Positions 55,492 through 64,000 of a stretch of 64,000 nt of DNA are shown in pieces; position 1 is the stretch's first letter; every line of letters begins with the position of its first letter. The stretch comes from Colwellia sp. (lineage in GTDB: Bacteria; Pseudomonadota; Gammaproteobacteria; Enterobacterales; Alteromonadaceae): contig JAHDIK010000002.1 of assembly GCA_020630795.1 (NCBI GenBank), forward strand, positions 17,872 through 81,871. The letters are read 5' to 3'. Made by a program: the position numbers and the translations under genes. A model generated the notes under the pieces. The model worked only from the letters and a program-made list of their open reading frames with translations. It searched no databases and was not told where the DNA came from.

Positions 55492-55693
55492 ATAATAGTT
55501 CTATTTGATACTTATTTCAATATTTTGTTTTGTTTGGTATTTAATGTTTGTTGTGGAGAAAAATGACTTGTAGTTAAGCTTGGGATATTTGTATGCGCTA
55601 TGTAATAAAACTTTTTTGATCCTTTCATGTTGAGCTTTTATAATAAAGTACATAATCATTAGCAAATAATATGGCAGCTGCTATATTGATGGT

Positions 55694-56494
55694 ATGAAAT
55701 TGAAATTTAGTTTAACTGTTTTTTATGTGTTGTTTTTGGCCTCATTTGTTTGTCAGGCTAGCACCAAAGTTGTCTCTGTTGGTGTAGCGCATTTTCCTCC
55801 TTATAGCATTGTTGAAGGCGATAATATTTCAGGTGTTGAAGTAGATATTATTCGTGAAAGCTTAAACATTATGGGCTATCAAGCAAAATTTGTTAGTTAT
55901 CCATATGGTAGGCTTCCTCTTGCGTTTAGTTCTAAACAAGTTGAAAGCACGATTGTTACGCTAAAAAACTTCCCTAATATTAAAGTGTATTATTCAGATA
56001 TTGTGTTACCTGAATATCAAACAGTTGCTGTGCATTTAGCAAAAAATAAGCTCAAGGTTGATTCAATCTCAGATTTAGAAGCTACATCGGTTATTGCTCA
56101 TCAACGTGCGCATTTATTTTACGGCGATGAATTTAAAGCGATTGCTGAAAAGAATAAAGAAGCGTCTATTTATCAAGAAACTGCTCGACAAGAGTCTCAA
56201 GTACGTATGTTATTTAAAGATCGTGTTGATGTGATTGTATTAGCGCACGAGATTTTTATGTATTTTAAGTCTCGTGCTGATTATAAAGAGCGCGATAGAG
56301 CACATACAGTATCAAAAATTTTTGGTGAGAAGTTTGGGTTTTATAATGCCTTTTGGGAGCCAAAAGTACGTGATGATTTTGATATTGGTTTAGCTAAAAT
56401 TAAAGAAAACGGTACATACCATAAAATTTTAACTCAGTACCTTGAAGTATATAAGGCTAATGCTAGCCTTGATGAACCAACTAAATTACTATAG
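55694..56494 (+). CDS. Periplasmic amino-acid-type solute-binding protein
   Basis: A 266-residue protein with a signal peptide (cleavage near CQA-STK) and a family 3 solute-binding fold (VGVAHFPPYSIVEGDNISGVEVDIIRE at the mature N-terminus). No permease genes are adjacent, so it may be an orphan binding protein or sensor component. Weak RBS. Confidence 0.83.
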   Translation: MKLKFSLTVFYVLFLASFVCQASTKVVSVGVAHFPPYSIVEGDNISGVEVDIIRESLNIMGYQAKFVSYPYGRLPLAFSSKQVESTIVTLKNFPNIKVYYSDIVLPEYQTVAVHLAKNKLKVDSISDLEATSVIAHQRAHLFYGDEFKAIAEKNKEASIYQETARQESQVRMLFKDRVDVIVLAHEIFMYFKSRADYKERDRAHTVSKIFGEKFGFYNAFWEPKVRDDFDIGLAKIKENGTYHKILTQYLEVYKANASLDEPTKLL

Positions 56495-56513
56495 CGCGAG
56501 CTTTACGCGCTAT
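56491..56513. terminator. Hairpin at end of the solute-binding protein gene
   Basis: ATAGCGCG pairs with CGCGCTAT; it overlaps the stop codon. A second stem, AAAGCCT/AGGCTTT at about 56525-56544, covers the end of the opposing cyclophilin gene. Together they separate the converging genes. Confidence 0.6.
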
Positions 56514-56536
56514 TTCTATTGAATGAAAAGCCTTTA

Positions 56537-57142
56537 TCAGGCTTTTTCTTCGTCAAGTATAACTACCCTAATAATCGTGATCATTTTTTTGGGAACTGTT
56601 GGGTAGCCTAACTGTTCACTGTAACCCACTTCAACGTCTGATATAGCTTCCAGTACGTCGTAGCCTTCAATTACTTCACCAAATACCGCATAGCCCCACG
56701 ATTTTCCCGGATCTAAATTGTCATTGTCATTTAAGTTGAAAAAAAACTGATTAGTCGCTGAATGAGCATCGTTTAGTTGTTTAGCCATCGCTATGGTGCC
56801 ATCTTTATTTTTTAGGCCATTACCAGATTCATTGAATATAGGAGTATCGGGTTCAATTTCAGTGTAATTTGTCATAAAACCACCAGCCTGAATTAAGTAG
56901 CCTGTTTCTACACGGTGAACTAGTGTTTTATCGTATTGACCTCGTGCAACATAACCTAAAAAGTTATTTACCGTTATTTTTGCGCGGAATCGATCAAGTT
57001 TTACAACCACGTGTCCCATACTGGTTTCAATTCTTACTTTTGGAGATAGGTTGTTTGGCTGAATGTATTGGCCTTTAATATTAATGGCCAATACCTGAAA
57101 CGACACAAATATAGTCAGTAGAAGTAATGTAATTCTTATCAC
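56537..57142 (-). CDS. Exported cyclophilin-type peptidyl-prolyl isomerase
   Basis: A 201-residue protein with a signal peptide (cleavage near VLA-INI) and a cyclophilin domain (VRIETSMGHVVVKLD, TVNNFLGYV, THRVETGYLIQAGG-like TLVHRVETGYLIQAGG, NQFFFNL, WGYAVFGEVIEG). It catalyses prolyl cis-trans isomerisation in the periplasm. The active-site Arg of cyclophilins is present in HRVE. Confidence 0.9.
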   Translation of the reverse strand: MIRITLLLLTIFVSFQVLAINIKGQYIQPNNLSPKVRIETSMGHVVVKLDRFRAKITVNNFLGYVARGQYDKTLVHRVETGYLIQAGGFMTNYTEIEPDTPIFNESGNGLKNKDGTIAMAKQLNDAHSATNQFFFNLNDNDNLDPGKSWGYAVFGEVIEGYDVLEAISDVEVGYSEQLGYPTVPKKMITIIRVVILDEEKA

Positions 57143-57454
57143 GTTTGTACCTTAGCTGGTTTATATCAACAAATTAATGTTAGGTATTTTACCAGTAATT
57201 ATGTTTTTAGTTTATCGATAGATAGGATTAATGAGATAAACATAATCGTTTGTAATATTTACCGCAATTGTAATTGTGCAAGATATTTTCGAATACGTTG
57301 ATATTATTTTATACGTTAAGCAATACAACACCCATATGTTTAAATAGTGAGTTATTAAGTGTTCTTACTGAAGATGTTTGGTGGAGGTTGTTTGATCACC
57401 TACGTGATTAGTTGAATTTCGCTAATCGATATATTTATTAACTCGGTAATATTC
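57143..57454. other. Gene-free region before the sulfatase gene
   Basis: About 310 bp of AT-rich divergent promoter DNA for the cyclophilin (minus) and sulfatase (plus) genes. No repeat, RNA or small gene recognised. Confidence 0.4.
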
Positions 57455-59278
57455 ATGTTACTTAAACGACTTCATGTTTCTACATTATTGTTAATTAGTT
57501 TATTTTTTATATTGCTACTCACGAAAAATAACGCATTGGCAAAAGCTTTGCCTAACGTTGTTTTAGTCATCACAGATGATCAGGGGTATGGCGATTTGAG
57601 TTATTACGGTAACCCATTACTTGAAACGCCTAATATGGACAAAATAGCTCAGCAATCCGTTAGATTTTCTGACTTTCATGTAGATCCCACTTGTGCGCCA
57701 ACAAGAGGTGCGCTAATGACAGGGAAATACGCACATCGTGCTGGCGTATGGCATACCATAAGTGGTGGTAACCATTTACGTGCGTCTGAAATAACGATGG
57801 CAGATGTATTTAAGCAAGCTGGTTATAGCACTGCATTATTTGGTAAGTGGCATTTAGGATCTAATTACCCTTATCGTCCGATGGACCGAGGATTTGATGA
57901 ATGGTTAGGGCAGGGAGATGGTGGTACAGGTACGACCGATGATTGGTTTGATAACGACAGGGTAAATGATTATTACTGGCATAACGGAGAGCGTGTACAG
58001 CGAGAAGGTTTTGCCACCGATGTATTTTTTGACTCAGCGATTAGTTACATTCAAGAACAACATAAGCGTAAGCAACCGTTTTTTGTCAAATTGTCTACGT
58101 ATTTGCCTCATGGTCCGCACACATTGCCTGACTTTAGCTTAAAAGATAAATTTAAAGGTAAGGTTTCAAATTATGTTGCACAGTTTTTAGCGAGTGTTGA
58201 ACGTGTAGATTCGAACATTGGTAAACTAGAGCAGACGCTAGAAAATTTAAATTTGACCGATAATACCATTTTTATTTTTATGACTGATAATGGTGCAGCA
58301 TCTGGTGTGAGTTTATATAACGCAAACATGAGAGGCGAAAAAGGTTGGGTATATGAAGGTGGGCATCGCGTACCTTTTTTTATTCGTTGGCCAAATGGCA
58401 AGTTGAAACACGGACATGATGTTGAGCAGTTAACGTCTCATATAGACGTATTACCTACCTTAATAGATTTAGCGGGTTTAAAAAATACTACTCCTATTGA
58501 TTTTGATGGCCGTAGCTTTAAAGGGCAGCTATATAACCCCTTTTATGTTTTACCTAATCGTACACTTTTTGTTGAAACACAGCGTAGACTTAAACCTAAA
58601 CAGTGGGAAAAAACGGCCGGAATGATGCATAAGTGGCGTTTGATCGATAACAAAGAGCTATACCATATTGGTAAAGATCCTAGTCAATCTATTAATGTTA
58701 TTGAAGAGCACCCAAACGTTGTAAATAGCATTCGAACCGCCTACAAAAAATATTGGGAACGGGTAACACCAAACAACCGTGATGTACCGATAACGATTGT
58801 TGGGCACAACGATGATCCAGAAACATTTTTACATTCTTCAGACTGGCAATTACCGAATGCGCCATGGAATCATGCTCAAATTGCTTCAGGAGATCCGCAA
58901 ATTGGCGAATGGCACATTAATGTTGCACAGTCAGGTATGTATAGATTTGAAATTCGTCGCTGGCCGAGAGAAGCTGAAACCCCAATACAGGGCGTTCCAG
59001 CTAGCAATAAAAAGCACATAGATGCATGGAATGAAGGCGGACCTGTTAAACAGCTGATTTATGGTGGCAACCCGAAAGCGTTGCCAGTTCATGCCATAAA
59101 GCTTGAAGTAGGTGAATTTTCTCATCGAGAAAGTGTGACACCCAACACTAAAAAAGTAGTTGTAAACATAGCACTAAAACAAGGGCAAACCGTCGTCAAA
59201 GGTATTATGGAAGACGCTAACGGGAATACCATTGCTGGTGCGTACTATGTATATATAACACGCGTGACAGATGAGTAA
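57455..59278 (+). CDS. Exported arylsulfatase
   Basis: A 607-residue type I sulfatase with a signal peptide (cleavage near ALA-KAL). The catalytic signature is Cys80-Ala-Pro-Thr-Arg84 in DPTCAPTRGALMTG; Cys80 would be oxidised to formylglycine by a separate maturase not seen here. Metal-binding Asp-Asp (VITDDQGYGDL, 41-42) and MTDNGA (about 278) are present. The last 140 residues are an extra beta-rich domain (WHINVAQSGMYRFEIRRWPRE). Likely removes sulfate from algal polysaccharides. Confidence 0.92.
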   Translation: MLLKRLHVSTLLLISLFFILLLTKNNALAKALPNVVLVITDDQGYGDLSYYGNPLLETPNMDKIAQQSVRFSDFHVDPTCAPTRGALMTGKYAHRAGVWHTISGGNHLRASEITMADVFKQAGYSTALFGKWHLGSNYPYRPMDRGFDEWLGQGDGGTGTTDDWFDNDRVNDYYWHNGERVQREGFATDVFFDSAISYIQEQHKRKQPFFVKLSTYLPHGPHTLPDFSLKDKFKGKVSNYVAQFLASVERVDSNIGKLEQTLENLNLTDNTIFIFMTDNGAASGVSLYNANMRGEKGWVYEGGHRVPFFIRWPNGKLKHGHDVEQLTSHIDVLPTLIDLAGLKNTTPIDFDGRSFKGQLYNPFYVLPNRTLFVETQRRLKPKQWEKTAGMMHKWRLIDNKELYHIGKDPSQSINVIEEHPNVVNSIRTAYKKYWERVTPNNRDVPITIVGHNDDPETFLHSSDWQLPNAPWNHAQIASGDPQIGEWHINVAQSGMYRFEIRRWPREAETPIQGVPASNKKHIDAWNEGGPVKQLIYGGNPKALPVHAIKLEVGEFSHRESVTPNTKKVVVNIALKQGQTVVKGIMEDANGNTIAGAYYVYITRVTDE

Positions 59279-59279
59279 G

Positions 59280-59310
59280 TTCGTTATCGTTAAATTTCGT
59301 TATCGTTAAA
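59280..59310. repeat. Short tandem repeat after the sulfatase gene
   Basis: TTCGTTATCGTTAAA occurs twice (59280-59294 and 59296-59310). No function recognised. Confidence 0.7.
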
Positions 59311-59447
59311 TAATATTGCCGTTATAAAGTTATCTATGTTTTTATTTGATTTGGCGTTAAAAAATAATCAGTTTATTATCATATAACTTAGCAAATCACT
59401 GTTATCCTAATATTTAATTAGGTTAACGCCATTTCAAGAAAATACCT

Positions 59448-60059
59448 ATGTCATATTTATTAATGTTTGACCTTATCGGATGCGGCGTTTTTGCCATTTC
59501 AGGCGCTATTATTGCGTATCAACAAAAAATGGATGGCGTTGGTGTGGTTGTATTGGCCGCAGTTACAGCTATCGGTGGCGGTACGGTTAGAGATTTATTG
59601 TTAGATGTGCCCGTGTTTTGGTTACATCAACCAAGCTATATGTACGCTATTTTTATGTCGAGCTTAATTGCTATTCTGTGGATTAATAGTTCAAAAAAAT
59701 TATCCGAAAAAGCCCTAGAAGTTGCTGATGCGCTTGGCTTAGCGCTATTTGTGGTAATGGGTACTCAAAAGGCATTAAGTGCTGGTGTTCCGCCGTTAAC
59801 TGCCGTTATTATGGGGACAATTACAGGGTGCTTTGGAGGTATGATACGAGATGTACTTGCCAATGAAATTCCGCTTATTTTTAGAAAAGAGCTATATGCC
59901 GCCTGCTGTATTGCTGGAGGAACCACATATGTGCTGCTAATTATGTACTTTTCTCAGATCGTTAGCGCAAGCGTAGCGTTTACCATTATTTTATTATTAC
60001 GGTTAATTGCGCTGAAATGGCAGTTGATGATCCCCGTATTTCGTTATAAAAACAAATAG
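59448..60059 (+). CDS. TRIC-family (UPF0126) cation channel protein
   Basis: A 203-residue inner-membrane protein with seven hydrophobic helices in two homologous halves: each has a glycine-rich GGGTVRDLLLD or GCFGGMIRDVLANE motif, as in YicG/YadS and prokaryotic TRIC channels. It probably carries monovalent cations or small solutes such as glycine. Stands alone. Confidence 0.9.
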   Translation: MSYLLMFDLIGCGVFAISGAIIAYQQKMDGVGVVVLAAVTAIGGGTVRDLLLDVPVFWLHQPSYMYAIFMSSLIAILWINSSKKLSEKALEVADALGLALFVVMGTQKALSAGVPPLTAVIMGTITGCFGGMIRDVLANEIPLIFRKELYAACCIAGGTTYVLLIMYFSQIVSASVAFTIILLLRLIALKWQLMIPVFRYKNK

Positions 60060-60233
60060 CTAGTCTATATATCGCGTCAAATTTTAAACGTTAATCTATG
60101 CTTATTTACTCTTCTTACGTCGGAGTTTAGTGAAGTTTTATAGTGCTCGGGCGTTAATTTCCTTATAATGGTCGTTTCTCGAATTTACGGACCTTAACTT
60201 ATTAACTTTAGAAATGAGCCCAAGTAGTACGGC

Positions 60234-61769
60234 ATGCAGATATTAGAAAAAGATTATCAAATAAACAGCGTCCGTAAGGCAATTTCAGCAGGAAAAGATT
60301 GTATTATCGCTCTACCTACGGGAGGCGGTAAAAGCATTTGCATACTTAAATTATGCCAAGCAATGGCAAATAAAAAAGTTGTTGTGAGTTTACGTAATGC
60401 GGCTTTAATTCCTCAATTGTTACATACGCTTACTGTAAATGGTGTATCGATAAGTGTGGTTAAGTCTGGCTATAAATATATTCCGGGTGGCGATGTTACC
60501 TTGATTATGGAACAGTCTTTTATTCGACGAAAAAACCTTAAAATTGCGTGTGATGTTCTGTTGCGAGACGAATATCATGTTGGGTGTATGGGCGCGGTAT
60601 ACAAAGCCATGCGTGAAGAATTATCACCTGAGCTAGTAATCGGGCTTACCGCAACTCCTATTGATCGCCTTGGCGTATACATCGATAAATCGATGGAATT
60701 AATAGAAGAAACTACAACGAAGCTATTAATTGAATCTGGCGAACTCGCTAAACCTGTCTATAAAGTACCTAAACTTGCACAAGAAATTGATTACAGCGCT
60801 GTTAAATTATATCGCGGTGATTATAGTGTATCGGGTTTAGATCTTATTTTATTAGAACACTGTTCATTGGTTGCTCAACAAACGGTAGATGACGCGCTGT
60901 CTAAAGGGCGTAAAGTGATGTTGTTTGCTAACTCCATTAATCACGTTGAAGCGTTGTCGGACGCTTTTCACCTTTTAGGAGTCGCACATGAGCGCGTACA
61001 TTCAAAGCGTTCAATTGAAGACAACAATGAAAGTATACGCCGATATAAGTCTAACGAAGTTAAATTGATTATTAATATGTCGATGTTAACTATTGGTTTT
61101 GATGACCCAGCAACAGACTGTGTAGTATTAGCAAGACCCACTAAAATTCTCCGTTTGTATTTACAAATAATTGGTCGTTGTTTACGAGCGTTTGAAGGGA
61201 AGAAAGACGCGCTTATTCTTGACTTAGCTCAATGTATATCTACTCATGGATTTGCTGAAGATTACCGTGATTTTACGCGAAAAACAGCTAAATCTGCTGC
61301 GATCATGTCAGAACGTTTAAGTGTAACTAACATTGGGCAGTTTCTTGATGGTGAATTTAATTTTAGTGAAACCATTGAAAGAAAAGTTGTTAAAAGAAAG
61401 TCAACGAGAGTGCGCAAAAAACCAAGACGTCAACTGGTAGTGAATGCAGACCTTGCTGAAAAATCGGCGAATAAAAGGGCTGAATCGCTTATTCGGTTAA
61501 GTCCGAAAATGGAAAAGCTAGTTAGTACAATCGAGTTAGTTAATATTGTGTACGACCAGCAAGACGAACCACATAAAATGCTTGAAGAAAGCAATATGGT
61601 AAAGATTGTTGCGCTAATTGGGTTTGCGTACAGCGATGGTTTAGTTGATAGCTGTACTAAATTGGTTGAAGAGTTACACGCAGAAAATAACTCAATTAGA
61701 GGTTTATTGCCGAGAGTGAGTAACCTTATTACCGCGATAGCTAAAACCGATTTGATGGCTTCGTTATAA
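60234..61769 (+). CDS. DEAD/DEAH-like helicase with a DEYH motif
   Basis: A 511-residue superfamily 2 helicase. Motifs: Walker A ALPTGGGKS (26-34), motif II RDEYH (111-115; DEYH instead of DEAH or DECH), motif III LTATP (about 138), and the motif V/VI pair (INMSMLTIGFDDP and LQIIGRCLRA). The C-terminal 150 residues are basic then helical and not recognised. Architecture recalls helicases of mobile elements or DNA repair. Stands alone between core genes. Confidence 0.85.
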   Translation: MQILEKDYQINSVRKAISAGKDCIIALPTGGGKSICILKLCQAMANKKVVVSLRNAALIPQLLHTLTVNGVSISVVKSGYKYIPGGDVTLIMEQSFIRRKNLKIACDVLLRDEYHVGCMGAVYKAMREELSPELVIGLTATPIDRLGVYIDKSMELIEETTTKLLIESGELAKPVYKVPKLAQEIDYSAVKLYRGDYSVSGLDLILLEHCSLVAQQTVDDALSKGRKVMLFANSINHVEALSDAFHLLGVAHERVHSKRSIEDNNESIRRYKSNEVKLIINMSMLTIGFDDPATDCVVLARPTKILRLYLQIIGRCLRAFEGKKDALILDLAQCISTHGFAEDYRDFTRKTAKSAAIMSERLSVTNIGQFLDGEFNFSETIERKVVKRKSTRVRKKPRRQLVVNADLAEKSANKRAESLIRLSPKMEKLVSTIELVNIVYDQQDEPHKMLEESNMVKIVALIGFAYSDGLVDSCTKLVEELHAENNSIRGLLPRVSNLITAIAKTDLMASL

Positions 61770-61782
61770 TTACTATGTAAAC

Positions 61783-61815
61783 TTTGTTGTAGGCTTAAAC
61801 ATAACCTACAACAAA
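61783..61815. terminator. Hairpin between converging genes
   Basis: TTTGTTGTAGG pairs with CCTACAACAAA with an 11-nt loop between the helicase and the opposing cyclophilin. T-tracts are short. Confidence 0.6.
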
Positions 61816-61829
61816 CTAATACAATCTAC

Positions 61830-62489
61830 TTATTTTGAATCAGTTACCTTGATAGATGCTTTAAGGATAACGACAGGCTCTTTTGTTTTACCACGTCTAC
61901 TACCTAAAGCTTCCATTTTTTCTAACGTATTGTCTGGATCTTCAATCACTTTACCAAAAACAGTATGTTTACCATCTAAAAACGGTGTTGGTGTAAAGGT
62001 GATAAAAAACTGGCTTCCGTCAGTACCTGGCCCCGCATTTGCCATGCTTAACATACCTGCTTCCCCGTGACCAATATCGCCTTCAAATTCACCGTTGTAT
62101 TTGTAACCCGGATTACCCGTGCCGTTACCAACAGGATCACCACCTTGTGCCATAAAGCCTGGTATTACTCGGTGAAAGGTTAAATTGTCGTAAAAGCCTA
62201 ATTTAGTTAAATAAACAGTGCTTGATACGTGCATTGGCGCAGTATCTTTAAACAATTTAATAATGAGCTTTCCTTGATTAGTTTCTAGTTCCCAAAAATA
62301 ATCTTTTGTTTCGGTAAAGGTTAATAACGGCGGCTCGGTAAGTTGTGTTTTCCAATCGTTTTTTTGTTTATCTATTTTTTGTTCCGTAATGAATCTATCA
62401 ATTTGTTTAATGGCTTGGTCGCCGCCACAACATCCGGCTAACACAACAAGGAACAGTAGGCTTATTAGAGTATTATTTTTACTTTTCAT
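61830..62489 (-). CDS. Lipoprotein cyclophilin-type peptidyl-prolyl isomerase
   Basis: A 219-residue protein with a lipoprotein signal (lipobox LAGC at 17-20, so lipidated Cys20). The cyclophilin domain follows at about 65-215: LTFHRVIPGFMAQGGDP, GEFEGDIGHGEAGMLSMAN, GSQFFITFTPTPFLDGKHTVFGKVIE, with the catalytic Arg in FHRV. Membrane-anchored periplasmic foldase. Confidence 0.92.
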   Translation of the reverse strand: MKSKNNTLISLLFLVVLAGCCGGDQAIKQIDRFITEQKIDKQKNDWKTQLTEPPLLTFTETKDYFWELETNQGKLIIKLFKDTAPMHVSSTVYLTKLGFYDNLTFHRVIPGFMAQGGDPVGNGTGNPGYKYNGEFEGDIGHGEAGMLSMANAGPGTDGSQFFITFTPTPFLDGKHTVFGKVIEDPDNTLEKMEALGSRRGKTKEPVVILKASIKVTDSK

Positions 62490-62719
62490 AGTAGGTTTTT
62501 TAATATATTTGATTGGTTAAATATGTATGAATTTGTTCAATAGTATCAGTTGTATAGCAATGAGCAATAGCCGTTTGAGCTGTGAAAAAATATAACGTTG
62601 TTTTGTTACCAGTTTAGGAGGCTTGTAAATAACAAGATATTGAACATTTTATTCACTTTGTCAGGTGTAAATACGCTAAAATGTATATACATTCTTATTG
62701 TTTAGAACTTAAGTTATTT

Positions 62720-64000
62720 ATGACGTCTGCATCAGCCAATTTACCTACTTTTAATTCACTTGGACTTATTGACCCTTTGTTAGGTAGGTTAGTTGAATTG
62801 GAATACAAACAGCCAACTCCAATTCAAGCGCAAGCAATGCCTAATGTTATGTCGGGTAAAGATTTAATAGCTGGTGCAAATACGGGGTCAGGTAAAACTG
62901 CTGCATTTGCTTTACCTATGTTGCAGCAATTGTTTGAAGAAAAATGCGCTCAAGATCTGACAAAAAACAAAGGTAATTACGTATCACGTTTGTTTTTAGT
63001 GCCTACACGAGAGCTCGCGAAACAGGTTGCAGACAGCGTGAAATCGTATGCGGTACATTTTAACGGTAAGGTTAAAACTGTTGCGGTATTTGGTGGTGTG
63101 TCGGTAAATACGCAAATGTTGGCATTGCGTGGTGGTACAGATATTTTGGTAGCGACTCCGGGTAGGTTGCTTGATCTTATATCGAGCAATGCAATTAAGC
63201 TCGATAACGTTAAAACATTAGTACTTGATGAAGCTGACAGAATGTTGAGCTTAGGGTTTTCTGAAGAGCTATCAGAGTTATTCACCTTAATGCCTACACA
63301 AAAACAAACGTTATTATTTTCGGCAACATTTCCTGAGCAAGTAAGAGCATTAACGCAGTCTTTGCTAAACAACCCAGTAGAAATTCAACTGCAAAGTGCA
63401 GAATCAAGTACCTTAGTTCAACGTGTATTTACGGTGAATAAAGGAGAGAAAACGGCCGTATTAGCGCATTTAATTCAAGAGCATCAATGGCAACAAGCCT
63501 TAATTTTTGTGAACGCAAAAAATAGCTGTAATCATTTAGCACAAAAGTTAGCTAAGCGCGGAATAACGGCAGAGGTGTTTCATGGTGATAAAGGGCAGGG
63601 TGCCCGTAATAGAGTGCTTGACGGATTTAAATCAGGCGAGATTGATGTACTCATTGCAACAGACATTGCTGCTCGCGGGTTAGACATAGAAAAGCTACCT
63701 GTTGTGATTAATTTTGATTTACCTAGAAGCCCATCTGATTATATGCATCGTATAGGTAGAAGTGGCAGGGCTGGCGAAGTTGGCTTAGCGTTATCATTGA
63801 TTGATTATGAAGATTTTCATCACTTTAAAGTGATTGAGAAGAAGAACAAAATACGTTTGTCGCGTGAACAAGTTAAGGGATTTGAATTAAAAGACGTTCC
63901 TGATGAGTCAACGTTATCAGCGAATAAACCTGTTGCTAAACCAGCAGGTACAGGTAAGAAAAAGCGTAAGAAACAAAACACAATTAATGCTGATATTTGG
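62720..64000 (+). CDS. DEAD-box RNA helicase, 3' end outside window
   Basis: ATP-dependent RNA helicase open to the window edge (427 codons visible). Q motif (YKQPTPIQAQAM), Walker A ANTGSGKT, PTRELAKQ, GGVSVNTQ, TPGRLLD, DEAD box in VLDEADRMLSLG, SAT (LFSATFP), IATDIAARGLD and HRIGRSGRAG are all present, then a Lys-rich tail (GKKKRKKQN). It resembles RhlE-type helicases of ribosome assembly or RNA decay. ATG chosen because it starts the family N-terminus. Confidence 0.95.
   Translation, partial: MTSASANLPTFNSLGLIDPLLGRLVELEYKQPTPIQAQAMPNVMSGKDLIAGANTGSGKTAAFALPMLQQLFEEKCAQDLTKNKGNYVSRLFLVPTRELAKQVADSVKSYAVHFNGKVKTVAVFGGVSVNTQMLALRGGTDILVATPGRLLDLISSNAIKLDNVKTLVLDEADRMLSLGFSEELSELFTLMPTQKQTLLFSATFPEQVRALTQSLLNNPVEIQLQSAESSTLVQRVFTVNKGEKTAVLAHLIQEHQWQQALIFVNAKNSCNHLAQKLAKRGITAEVFHGDKGQGARNRVLDGFKSGEIDVLIATDIAARGLDIEKLPVVINFDLPRSPSDYMHRIGRSGRAGEVGLALSLIDYEDFHHFKVIEKKNKIRLSREQVKGFELKDVPDESTLSANKPVAKPAGTGKKKRKKQNTINADIW

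Overview
The window looks like chromosome of a marine gammaproteobacterium of the Alteromonadales, most likely Colwelliaceae/Thalassotalea-like. This is inferred from AT-rich coding DNA, gammaproteobacterial core gene neighbourhoods (dnaK-dnaJ; epmC/ATP-NAD kinase/yfcL; gcvT-gcvH-gcvP) and protein similarity judged by eye. No database search was possible.

Left core region (1-18853). It starts inside dnaK, then dnaJ. Next come a secreted anchored protein and a PhoP/PhoQ-like two-component locus (PepSY protein, response regulator, NAD(P)-binding reductase, sensor kinase) followed by a DUF3300 protein. Three copies of the same tandem box (GTTCAG-N5-GTTCAG) precede these transcription units and suggest a small local regulon. 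Then come an Lrp/AsnC regulator, nhaA, the epmC cluster and the glycine cleavage operon.

Accessory region (18866-48824). A complete Tn7-like transposon of 29,959 bp sits 12 bp after the gcvP stop codon. It has perfect 26-bp terminal inverted repeats (TGTCA...), internal copies of the AAGTTTGAAAC motif as TnsB-type binding sites, and a perfect 5-bp target duplication (TTGAT). Its transposition operon (tnsA-tnsB-tnsC and two tniQ/tnsD genes) lies in the middle, not at an end. Cargo lies on both sides and is rich in defence-type genes. On the left are an OLD-type nuclease joined to a Hachiman pair (HamA/HamB), and a WYL regulator divergent from a Wadjet-like SMC operon (order C-B-A-D). On the right are a ParS-domain/phosphatase cluster, two membrane-anchored GIY-YIG proteins, a large ankyrin-repeat protein, and a prokaryotic viperin translationally coupled to a small Cys/His repeat protein. 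The insertion cut gcvP off from its native terminator, and the element carries a closely similar terminator just inside its left end.

Right core region (48825-64000). Directly outside the element is a protein with four zinc ribbons and a HEPN-like RNase motif. Then come a CBM9-type outer-membrane protein, a DUF2914 protein, a RES/Xre toxin-antitoxin pair, a periplasmic binding protein, two exported cyclophilins, a sulfatase, a TRIC-like channel, a DEAD/DEAH-like helicase with an unusual DEYH motif II, and a DEAD-box RNA helicase running off the window.

The best candidates for undescribed biology are the OLD-Hachiman operon, the rearranged Wadjet-like operon, the viperin/Cys-His protein pair with its divergent ankyrin gene, the twin GIY-YIG proteins with the regular palindrome array behind them, the ParS/phosphatase genes inside the tns operon, and the zinc-ribbon/HEPN protein.
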